A stretch of DNA of 7,139 bases, from the NCBI GenBank assembly GCA_013695395.1, contig JACDAP010000179.1, positions 1-7,139 of the forward strand. The letters are read 5' to 3'. Under the pieces are notes generated by a model. The model ran no database searches and was not told where the DNA came from. It worked only from the letters and a program-made list of their open reading frames with translations. Source of the DNA: Solirubrobacterales bacterium (GTDB lineage Bacteria; Actinomycetota; Thermoleophilia; Solirubrobacterales; Solirubrobacteraceae). A program made the position numbers and the translations under genes. How positions within the stretch are numbered: the first letter of the stretch is position 1; every line of letters starts with the position of its first letter. This document shows, piece after piece, positions 1 through 5,045 of the stretch.

Positions 1-357
1 GCCGGTTCCAGCACCGCCGGTGGCGGGTGCGGCAGGAGCGGCGGGGGCCGCCGGCGCGGCTGTGGCCGCGGGGGCCGGTGTAGCCGGAGCGGCGGACGTG
101 GCGGAGCCGCCCGACGCGGAGGAGTCCGTGGACGTGTCGCTGCCGCTGTCACCGGTCGTCCCGGTGGCGCCGCTCGTCCCGGTGTCGCCGGCAGTGTCGT
201 CGGCCGCTGCCGGCGCGTCGCCGAGCTCGATGGGCGGCGGGGTGAGCTCGGGGGTGTCCTTCGGCACGACGTCGCCGGTCAGCTCGGTGCCGCCGCAGGC
301 GGCGAGCCCGCCCGCGACGAGCAGGCAGCTCAGGAGGGCGACGAGGCGGCGGACCAT
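1..357 (-). CDS. Partial lipoprotein with low-complexity Ala/Pro/Thr/Ser/Gly region (3' end beyond window)
   Basis: Reading the minus strand from the ATG at 357 gives 119 codons without a stop before the window edge. Residues 1-21 form a short lipoprotein signal: arginines at positions 3-4, a hydrophobic core, and the lipobox L-A-A-C with Cys21 as the predicted lipidated residue. The mature protein starts CGGTELTGDVVPKDTPELT and then becomes a flexible linker rich in D, T, G, S, A and P, including four AAP triplets at residues 100-111. The start lies 8 nt after the stop of the zinc-ribbon-like gene, so the two are probably co-transcribed. No good Shine-Dalgarno precedes it. A lipid anchor plus disordered linker usually tethers a domain outside the membrane. 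That domain would lie beyond position 1 and cannot be seen; a c-type cytochrome is one guess from the neighbourhood only. The reading frame is well supported and the function is unknown. Confidence 0.75.
   Translation of the reverse strand, partial: MVRRLVALLSCLLVAGGLAACGGTELTGDVVPKDTPELTPPPIELGDAPAAADDTAGDTGTSGATGTTGDSGSDTSTDSSASGGSATSAAPATPAPAATAAPAAPAAPAAPATGGAGTG
25..60 (-). repeat. Ala-Ala-Pro tandem codon repeat inside the lipoprotein
   Basis: Four consecutive Ala-Ala-Pro triplets (residues 100-111 of the partial lipoprotein) are encoded by imperfect 9-bp GC-rich units. Codons vary between units, so the repeat is conserved at protein level more than at DNA level. This fits a flexible cell-envelope linker. 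Confidence 0.65.
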
Positions 358-365
358 GGCGTGCG

Positions 366-644
366 CTACTGCGCGGGGACCAGCGGCCCCATGCGTCGCC
401 CGTCGTAGGGGCAGTCGTTCAGGTCCTTCTCGACCATCTGGTCGCAGTGCGGGCAGAAGCGGAGGTTCTCGACCGCCCAGGGCAGCTGCGACGTCGAGGA
501 CTCGACGAGCGGGAGCACCTTGCCGACGACCTCGAGCGGCTCGCCGGTGTCCCGGTCGCGGTAAGTCTTGCCCGGCTCGGCCTCGATCAGGACCTCACGG
601 CCGGTGGAGGGGGTGCGCAGGCGATAGCGCTGACGACGGATCAC
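366..644 (-). CDS. Small protein with C-terminal zinc-ribbon-like motif
   Basis: This is a 92-residue protein read from a GTG codon at 644. Residues 1-60 are basic, then mixed, with a phrase around residues 15-45 (GREVLIEAEPGKTYRDRDTG) that looks like a small beta-rich fold. The C-terminal part holds C64-P-H-C67 and then C78-P-Y-D-G-R-R-M. This resembles a zinc ribbon in which the second knuckle has one cysteine, so the fourth metal ligand is unclear (His66 or Asp81 are candidates). There is no signal peptide or membrane span, so it should be cytoplasmic. It lies 8 nt upstream of the lipoprotein gene and diverges from the cytochrome c-cupredoxin gene across the 645-750 region. I do not recognise the family. 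A role in redox or metal handling would be a guess from context. The start is uncertain because no clear Shine-Dalgarno is present. Confidence 0.7.
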   Translation of the reverse strand: MIRRQRYRLRTPSTGREVLIEAEPGKTYRDRDTGEPLEVVGKVLPLVESSTSQLPWAVENLRFCPHCDQMVEKDLNDCPYDGRRMGPLVPAQ

Positions 645-673
645 GCGCGCCAGCGTAGCGCGCGGCCCGGACG

Positions 674-698
674 CCGTGCGGCCGGACCGTGCGGCCGG
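674..698. repeat. Tandem 12-bp direct repeat, 13-bp period
   Basis: CCGTGCGGCCGG occurs at 674-685 and again, identically, at 687-698, separated by one A. It lies in the non-coding divergent region between the zinc-ribbon-like gene and the cytochrome c-cupredoxin gene. Two identical sites roughly one helical turn apart could be a regulator-binding array, but GC-rich sequence makes chance similarity easier. Confidence 0.6.
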
Positions 699-702
699 GG
701 TC

Positions 703-719
703 GAGCGATTGCATCGCTC
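703..719. promoter_or_regulatory. Perfect 17-bp inverted repeat, candidate operator
   Basis: GAGCGAT-TGC-ATCGCTC is a perfect 7-bp inverted repeat around a 3-nt centre. It sits 17-33 bases upstream of the TAGGGT element of the cytochrome c-cupredoxin gene, where a dimeric regulator could control that gene or the divergent zinc-ribbon-like gene. It is followed by C-rich, not T-rich, sequence, so it is not an intrinsic terminator. The operator role is inferred from symmetry and position only. Confidence 0.5.
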
Positions 720-735
720 CCGCCGCGGTCTCGGT

Positions 736-741
736 TAGGGT
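736..741 (+). promoter_or_regulatory. Candidate -10 element TAGGGT for the cytochrome c-cupredoxin gene
   Basis: TAGGGT ends 9 nt before the ATG at 751. As a -10 box (TAnnnT) it would start transcription about 0-3 nt before the start codon, giving a leaderless or nearly leaderless mRNA. The same hexamer occurs 6 nt before ctaC. No convincing -35 is seen: TTGCAT at 709-714 is 21 nt away, which is too far. The AGGG inside it could instead act as a weak Shine-Dalgarno 10 nt from the ATG. Confidence 0.4.
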
Positions 742-750
742 CCGCAGACC

Positions 751-1485
751 ATGCCGCGCGCCACCCGTCCCCGCACCGTCGCCCATCTCGTCCTCTCCGC
801 CGGTGCCGTCTCGGCCGCCCTGGGGCTCTCCGCCTGCTCGGTCAAGGAGCGGGACGCCGACCAGATCGCAGGAAAGCAGGCGTTCGTCCAGAAGTGCGGC
901 TCCTGCCACATCCTGAACCGGGCCGGGACCAAGGGGGTTACCGGCCCGAACCTCGACGCCGCGTTCGGTCCCAGCCTGGATGACGGCCTCGGCAGAGGCG
1001 GCGTCCGCGGCGTCGTCCGCAAGCAGATCGACTTCCCCTCGCAGCGCGGCAGCACGGGGACCGGCACGATGCCGGCCGACCTGGCCGAGGGGTCCGAGGC
1101 CGACGACATCGCCTCCTACGTGGCGGCCGTCGTCTCCAAGAAGGGCGAGGACCAGGGGCTGCTCGGCTCCGCCGTCGAGAAGGCCGGCGGCGGTGAGCCG
1201 TACGTCGCCGAAGGGGGGACGCTCACGATCGTCGCCGACCCCGGCGGTGGGCTGATCTACACCGCGGATGCTGCCTCGGCGGAGGCCGGCGCACTCAAGG
1301 TCGTCATGGAGAACGACTCGGGCGTGCCCCACAACGTCGTGATCGACCAGAAGGGCGAGACCGACGTCATCGAGCAGGGCACCACCGACTTCACCGCGGA
1401 CTTCTCGCCGGACACCTACGCCTTCTACTGCTCGGTGACCGGCCACCGCGAGGCGGGCATGGAGGGCACGCTCACGGTCAAGTGA
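751..1485 (+). CDS. Lipoprotein fusing cytochrome c and cupredoxin (type-1 copper) domains
   Basis: This is a 244-residue exported electron carrier with two redox centres. Residues 1-29 are a lipoprotein signal with twin basic patches, a hydrophobic stretch and lipobox L-S-A-C (Cys29). Residues ~36-130 form a class I cytochrome c: heme attachment C49-G-S-C52-H53, a T-G-P-N-L turn (64-68), and Met107 in T-M-P-A-D as the likely sixth heme ligand. A short linker leads to a plastocyanin-like domain (~151-244) with predicted copper ligands His194 (P-H-N-V-V-I), Cys227, His232 and Met237 in Y-C-S-V-T-G-H-R-E-A-G-M. All heme and copper ligands are present. The gene converges on the cta operon, ending 34 nt from its last gene. 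I infer it passes electrons from a quinol:cytochrome c reductase or another donor to the caa3 oxidase at the outer membrane face. Cytochrome c and cupredoxin domains are each common in respiration; their fusion in one lipoprotein is less usual. Confidence 0.92.
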   Translation: MPRATRPRTVAHLVLSAGAVSAALGLSACSVKERDADQIAGKQAFVQKCGSCHILNRAGTKGVTGPNLDAAFGPSLDDGLGRGGVRGVVRKQIDFPSQRGSTGTGTMPADLAEGSEADDIASYVAAVVSKKGEDQGLLGSAVEKAGGGEPYVAEGGTLTIVADPGGGLIYTADAASAEAGALKVVMENDSGVPHNVVIDQKGETDVIEQGTTDFTADFSPDTYAFYCSVTGHREAGMEGTLTVK

Positions 1486-1519
1486 GCTCGCGGCGGCTTC
1501 ACGTCACGCTCGTCCGCGC

Positions 1520-1630
1520 TCAGAGCACCGCGCGGCCGACGACGACCAGGAGGATGATCACCGCGCACACGGCGGCGACACCGAGGAGCAGCCGGAAGGC
1601 GGCGTCCTCACTGCGGAGCGGGTTCTGCAC
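1520..1630 (-). CDS. 36-residue single-span membrane peptide, candidate small oxidase subunit
   Basis: This is a 36-codon frame starting with GTG at 1630, with a good Shine-Dalgarno (GGAG at 1637-1640, 6 nt spacing), and ending in TGA at 1520. The N-terminus is polar (QNPLRSEDAAFR). Residues ~14-31 form one strongly hydrophobic helix (LLLGVAAVCAVIILLVVV), and the end is short and basic (GRAVL). It begins 14 nt after the ctaE stop on the same strand, so it is probably the last cistron of the operon. Small one-span or two-span subunits are known in other heme-copper oxidases, for example subunit IIa of Thermus ba3 and subunit IV of Thermus caa3. I infer an assembly or stability role here, but there is no recognisable family motif. 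Codon use, ribosome site and position support a real gene despite the short length. Confidence 0.68.
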   Translation of the reverse strand: MQNPLRSEDAAFRLLLGVAAVCAVIILLVVVGRAVL

Positions 1631-1636
1631 GGGCAG

Positions 1637-1640
1637 CTCC
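1637..1640 (-). promoter_or_regulatory. Ribosome binding site of the 36-aa membrane peptide
   Basis: GGAG on the minus strand, 6 nt before the GTG at 1630, lies in the short gap after the ctaE stop. It is the main evidence for choosing this start and for believing the small frame is translated. Confidence 0.6.
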
Positions 1641-1644
1641 AGCG

Positions 1645-2262
1645 CTAGACGATGTAGACGCTCGTGTACACGACGACCCACATCACGTCGACGAAGTGCC
1701 AGTAGATCCCGGGGATCTCGAGGCCGGCGTGCTCCTTCTCCGAGAAGTGCCCCCGGAAGGCGCGTACCGTGACGATCGCCAGCAGGATCAGTCCGATGAA
1801 GACGTGGGCGCCGTGCAGCCCGGTCAGCCCGTAGAAGATCGAGCCCTGGGCGTGGTCGGAGGGCGCGAAGCCGATGTTCACGTACTCGTTGATCTGCACG
1901 AGCAGGAAGGTCGCCCCGAGCAGGAAGGTCGTGAGCATCCCGACCTTCAGGCCGCGGCGGTTGCCGTTCTTGACGCTCGTCTGCGCCCAGTGGAGCGTCA
2001 GCGAGCTCGAGAGCAGGATCGCCGTGTTGATGCCCGCGATCAGCTTCGGGAGCTCGGTGCCCTCGGCCGGCCAAGGGTTGTCGCCGACGATCCGGACGAA
2101 GAAGTAGGCCGTGAAGAAGGCCCCGAAGACCATGATCTCCGAGATGATGAAGAGCAGCATGCCGAGCATCTGTGGATCCACCCGCGAGCTGCGGTTGGCC
2201 TCGGGCGGCCCGTGGTGCTCCTCGTGAGTGGTCGTGCCGGTGACCGGCAGGGCGGCGTCCAT
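1645..2262 (-). CDS. ctaE: Cytochrome c oxidase subunit III
   Basis: This is a 205-residue membrane protein, the usual length for the short five-helix COX3 form. Predicted spans are ~33-57, 73-92, 104-127, 141-168 and 183-204. Family hallmarks are S-E-I-M-V-F-G-A-F-F-T-A-Y-F (41-54), T-G-L-H-G-A-H-V-F-I-G (147-157) and the closing W-H-F-V-D-V-M-W (188-195). Subunit III carries no redox centre; in this family it stabilises subunit I and supports proton uptake through the D-pathway. The N-terminal tail is His/Glu-rich (T-H-E-E-H-H-G). The ATG at 2262 was chosen because GGAG (2271-2274) lies 8 nt upstream and overlaps the stop of the preceding Usp-like gene. Longer in-frame readings toward 3252 are shadows over that gene. 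It sits in an operon after ctaC, ctaD and the Usp-like gene. Confidence 0.95.
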   Translation of the reverse strand: MDAALPVTGTTTHEEHHGPPEANRSSRVDPQMLGMLLFIISEIMVFGAFFTAYFFVRIVGDNPWPAEGTELPKLIAGINTAILLSSSLTLHWAQTSVKNGNRRGLKVGMLTTFLLGATFLLVQINEYVNIGFAPSDHAQGSIFYGLTGLHGAHVFIGLILLAIVTVRAFRGHFSEKEHAGLEIPGIYWHFVDVMWVVVYTSVYIV

Positions 2263-2270
2263 CAGGTGGG

Positions 2271-2276
2271 CTCCTA
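2271..2276 (-). promoter_or_regulatory. TAGGAG: stop codon overlapping the ctaE ribosome binding site
   Basis: The TAG stop of the Usp-like gene shares its G with the GGAG that serves ctaE, 8 nt before its ATG. A ribosome finishing the upstream gene is placed directly on the next initiation site, which suggests coupled translation. The same hexamer is used at the ctaD/Usp-like junction. Confidence 0.6.
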
Positions 2277-3116
2277 CGTGCCCGCCGCGACGCGGGCGGG
2301 CGCGGCTTCGACGTGGATCACGGGCTTGCCGGAGGCGCTGCCGACCCGCTCGATGAGGTCCGCGCGTAGCCAACCGGAGCGGGTCGCGGGCAGCGTCGAG
2401 ATCACGATGTCGTCGACGCGGAAGAACTCGAGTGCGTTCATCACGGCGGTGTAGGGGTCCGGGTCGCCGACGATCCCCGCCGCGAGGTGGCCGGCCGCGG
2501 TGATCCGGTCGACGACCTGGGCCTTCCGGCTCCGGGCCATCGCGGCGGCGCGGCCGTGGCCGTCCTCCAGCGGCACGCAGGCGATGAACAGCCGCTGCGT
2601 CTCGCCCTCGTCGGCCAGTTCGGCCAGGCGATCCAGGAGGCCGTCGTCGGCGGCGGTCCGGTTGGCGACCACGAGCGTCACCTTGAACGGAAGGCCCTCG
2701 TTCAAGAGGTCGACGACGACGTGCTCGACCGGCAGGCCGCTCTCGTCGCGGATCCGCTCGACCAGGTCTCGTCGCAGCCAGCCCGACGACGTGGCCGGCA
2801 GCGTCGAGAGGACGATCTCGTCCGGATGATGCTCGCGCACCGCATCCATGGTCGCGGTGAACGGATCGTCGTCGCCCACGTCGCCGACGGCGTTGATCCC
2901 GGCCGCGCGCAAGAAGCGCCGGGCCAGGTCGACGCGCACCTGGGCGGCCTCGAAGACGGCGTCGGCGTAGATGATGTTGCCATGGCGGGGCGCGGTCTGG
3001 GGGACGGCCAGCACGACGCGCGCATCGCCTCCGGCGGCGTCGACCTTGGCCTTGATGGTCTCGAGCAGCTTGGCGCCGCCGATGGTCTGACTGGCGATGA
3101 CGAGGATGGTCCGCAT
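2274..3116 (-). CDS. Duplicated universal-stress-protein-like protein between ctaD and ctaE
   Basis: This 280-residue soluble protein has two repeats of one alpha/beta domain. Repeat 1 (~1-136) opens M-R-T-I-L-V-I-A-S and repeat 2 (~145-268) opens K-V-T-L-V-V-A-N, both the first strand of a Rossmann-like fold. The best match is residues 81-122 against 217-258 (offset 136), with about 26 of 42 positions identical by my reading, including S-T-L-P-A-T-x-S-G-W-L-R-x-D-L-x-E-R in both. Fold and tandem layout suggest the Usp family. The usual ATP-binding G-x2-G-x9-G-S/T pattern is not evident; the STLPAT-SGWLR motif occupies that region. The ATG at 3116 is 17 nt past the ctaD stop. GGAG is present but 14 nt away, a long spacing that may mean lower translation or coupling. 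There is no signal or membrane span, so it is cytoplasmic. Its place inside the oxidase operon suggests a regulatory or assembly role, which is inference. Confidence 0.85.
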   Translation of the reverse strand: MRTILVIASQTIGGAKLLETIKAKVDAAGGDARVVLAVPQTAPRHGNIIYADAVFEAAQVRVDLARRFLRAAGINAVGDVGDDDPFTATMDAVREHHPDEIVLSTLPATSSGWLRRDLVERIRDESGLPVEHVVVDLLNEGLPFKVTLVVANRTAADDGLLDRLAELADEGETQRLFIACVPLEDGHGRAAAMARSRKAQVVDRITAAGHLAAGIVGDPDPYTAVMNALEFFRVDDIVISTLPATRSGWLRADLIERVGSASGKPVIHVEAAPARVAAGT

Positions 3117-3130
3117 GTCGGGTGCCGTGG

Positions 3131-3136
3131 CTCCTA
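3131..3136 (-). promoter_or_regulatory. TAGGAG: ctaD stop overlapping the ribosome binding site of the Usp-like gene
   Basis: The TAG stop of ctaD (3134-3136) overlaps GGAG (3131-3134), which lies 14 nt before the ATG at 3116. The layout mirrors the next junction at 2271-2276, and both read TAGGAGCC. Confidence 0.5.
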
Positions 3137-5038
3137 GGTCGATGGGGTGCCGGCGCTCTCGGCCGGCTCTTGGGTTGGCTCCGCCGTCGTCCCGCTCCCG
3201 CCGAAGACCCCGTGCACCGCGCCGGGCACGCCGTACTCGTAGGGGCCGCCAACGACGGTCGGGATCTCGTCGAAGTTGAAGACGGGGGGCGGGGAGGTGA
3301 CCTGCCACTCGAGCGTGAGCGAGCGCCACGGGTTCCCGGTCGCCCGTGGCCCGCCCCGCCACGAGGCGATCATGTTGTACGCGAAGATCAAGGTCGAGAT
3401 CCCGGTGCCGAAGGCGGCCAGCGAGATCACGAGGTTCCAGGTCGCGAACTGCTCGGCGTAGTCGGCGACCCGCCGCGGCATCCCCTGCACGCCGATCAGG
3501 TGCATCGGGGCGAAGGTGGCGTTGAAGAAGATGAACGTCATCCAGAAGTGGAGCTTCCCGAGTCGCTCGTCGTACATCCGACCGGTCATCTTCGGGAACC
3601 AGAAGTAGACGCCGGCGAAGATCGTGAAGAGCGAGCCGCCGAAGAGCACGTAGTGGATGTGGGCGACGATGAAGTACGTGTCCGAGACGTGGATCGTCAG
3701 CGGGATCATCGCGAGCATGACCCCGGAGATCCCGCCCAGCACGAACATGGTCAGGAAGCCCAGCGTGAAGAGCATCGGCGTGTCGAGCTTGAGCACGCCG
3801 TGCCACATCGTGGCCAGCCAGGAGAAGATCTTGATGCCCGTCGGCACGGCGATGATCGCCGTGGTCACCATCATCGGCACGCGGATCCACGACTGCATGC
3901 CGCTGACGAACATGTGGTGGGCCCACACGGTGAAGCCGAGCACGACGATCGCCAGCAGCGAGAAGGCCATCATCCGGTAGCCGAAGACCGGTTTGCGCGA
4001 CTTGACCGCGAGGATCTCCGAGACGATCCCGAAGCCCGGCAGCATCATGATGTAGACCGCCGGGTGGGAGTAGAACCAGAAGACGTGCTGGTACATCAGC
4101 ACGTCGCCGCCCTGGCCGGCGTCGAAGAAGTTGAAGCCGAGCGAGCGGTCCAGCAGCACGAAGAACTGTGAGGCGGCGACGAACGGTGTGGCGATGACGA
4201 CCAGCAGCGAGGTCGAGAAGTTCGCCCAGACGAGCAGCGGCATCCGGAAGAACGACATCCCCGGCGCGCGCATCGTGATGATCGTGACCAGGAAGTTCAG
4301 CGCGGTCGCGATCGAGCTCGCGCCGGCGAACTGGACCCCGATGGTGAAGAACTCCTGGCCGATCGGCGCGCTCGTCGAGAGGGGTGCGTACGCCGTCCAG
4401 CCGCTGGCGAACGAGCCGCCGGGCGCGAAGAACGAGGCGATCATCATCGTGCCGGCCACGGGAAGCAGCCAGAACGACAAGGCGTTCAGCCGCGGGAAGG
4501 CCATGTCCGGCGCGCCGATCATCAGCGGTAGCACGTAGTTCGCGAGCCCCGCGAAGACCGGGATGATGAACAGGAAGATCAGGAGCGACGCGTGGACGCT
4601 GAAGAGGCCGTTGTACGTGTTCGCATCGACGAACTGGCGGCCCGGCGCGGCGAGTTCGGCCCGAATCAGCATCGCCATCAGGCCGCCGACGAACATGAAG
4701 AAGAACGACGTGACGACGTACTGGATCCCGATGACCTTGTGATCGGTGTTCGGGTAGAGGTAGCTCTTCCAGCTCTTCGCGCCATGTCCCGAGTGGTCCT
4801 CGGGGATCGTCGGGGCACCGGCGGCCCAGCGGAACCAGTAGGTGAACAGGCCGAGACCGACCAGGAAGAAGAACGGGACGCCGAGCAGCGCGATACGCAG
4901 GACCGACTCGCCGTCGACGAGCGGGTCGTAGCTCAGGCCGGCCCGCGTGGCGATCGAGAGCGCGAACGCGAACGCGACGCCGTAGAGGCAGTAGATGCCC
5001 GCTCGGGTCCAGCCGGGCTGACGGGGGGTGATCGACAT
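3134..5038 (-). CDS. ctaD: Cytochrome c oxidase subunit I, A2-type (YSHPAVY), with N-terminal two-helix extension
   Basis: This is the catalytic subunit of the caa3 oxidase, 634 residues against roughly 530-580 usual for the family. It reduces O2 at heme a3/CuB in the membrane. Visible ligands: His149 and His462 (heme a), His460 (heme a3), His325, His374 and His375 (CuB), and Tyr329 as the Tyr expected to be cross-linked to His325. D-pathway residues Asn168, Asp178 and Asn185 are kept. K-pathway Thr400 and Lys403 are present in P-T-G-I-K-I-F-S-W. At the CuB site the sequence is F-Y-S-H-P-A-V-Y: the Glu of A1 oxidases (HPEVY) is Ala327, and Tyr323-Ser324 give the A2 signature. Residues 1-90 add two hydrophobic helices (~15-35, ~46-70) before the usual start of the family at ~Y95-P-N-T-D-H-K. 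The C-terminus ends in a Pro/Thr/Glu/Ala-rich tail (~615-634). It starts 7 nt after the ctaC stop with only a weak ribosome site, so it is likely translationally coupled. Confidence 0.97.
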   Translation of the reverse strand: MSITPRQPGWTRAGIYCLYGVAFAFALSIATRAGLSYDPLVDGESVLRIALLGVPFFFLVGLGLFTYWFRWAAGAPTIPEDHSGHGAKSWKSYLYPNTDHKVIGIQYVVTSFFFMFVGGLMAMLIRAELAAPGRQFVDANTYNGLFSVHASLLIFLFIIPVFAGLANYVLPLMIGAPDMAFPRLNALSFWLLPVAGTMMIASFFAPGGSFASGWTAYAPLSTSAPIGQEFFTIGVQFAGASSIATALNFLVTIITMRAPGMSFFRMPLLVWANFSTSLLVVIATPFVAASQFFVLLDRSLGFNFFDAGQGGDVLMYQHVFWFYSHPAVYIMMLPGFGIVSEILAVKSRKPVFGYRMMAFSLLAIVVLGFTVWAHHMFVSGMQSWIRVPMMVTTAIIAVPTGIKIFSWLATMWHGVLKLDTPMLFTLGFLTMFVLGGISGVMLAMIPLTIHVSDTYFIVAHIHYVLFGGSLFTIFAGVYFWFPKMTGRMYDERLGKLHFWMTFIFFNATFAPMHLIGVQGMPRRVADYAEQFATWNLVISLAAFGTGISTLIFAYNMIASWRGGPRATGNPWRSLTLEWQVTSPPPVFNFDEIPTVVGGPYEYGVPGAVHGVFGGSGTTAEPTQEPAESAGTPST

Positions 5039-5045
5039 CAGCAGC

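Noticed and set aside
20..658. Plus-strand 212-codon open frame rich in Ala, Gly, Val and Arg
   Set aside because: It is the antisense shadow of the lipoprotein and zinc-ribbon-like genes. Its composition follows from GC-rich reverse codons, and it changes character abruptly midway.
1486..1519. Possible bidirectional terminator between the convergent fusion gene and the 36-aa gene
   Set aside because: I find no stable stem-loop or T-tract in these 34 nt; only a short GAGCTC palindrome overlaps the stop region.
1645..3252. Long minus-strand reading through the Usp-like gene into ctaE as one 535-aa protein
   Set aside because: The COX3 sequence begins at the ATG at 2262 with its own ribosome site; the upstream part is an Arg-rich shadow.
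2274..3926. Long minus-strand reading through ctaD into the Usp-like gene as one 550-aa protein
   Set aside because: Only the part from the ATG at 3116 has domain structure. Upstream is the out-of-frame His/Arg/Asp-rich shadow of ctaD.
3122..4171. Plus-strand 349-codon open frame opposite ctaD
   Set aside because: It is highly charged (Arg/Asp/Glu/His) and lies wholly opposite strongly conserved ctaD codons, with no ribosome site or known motif.
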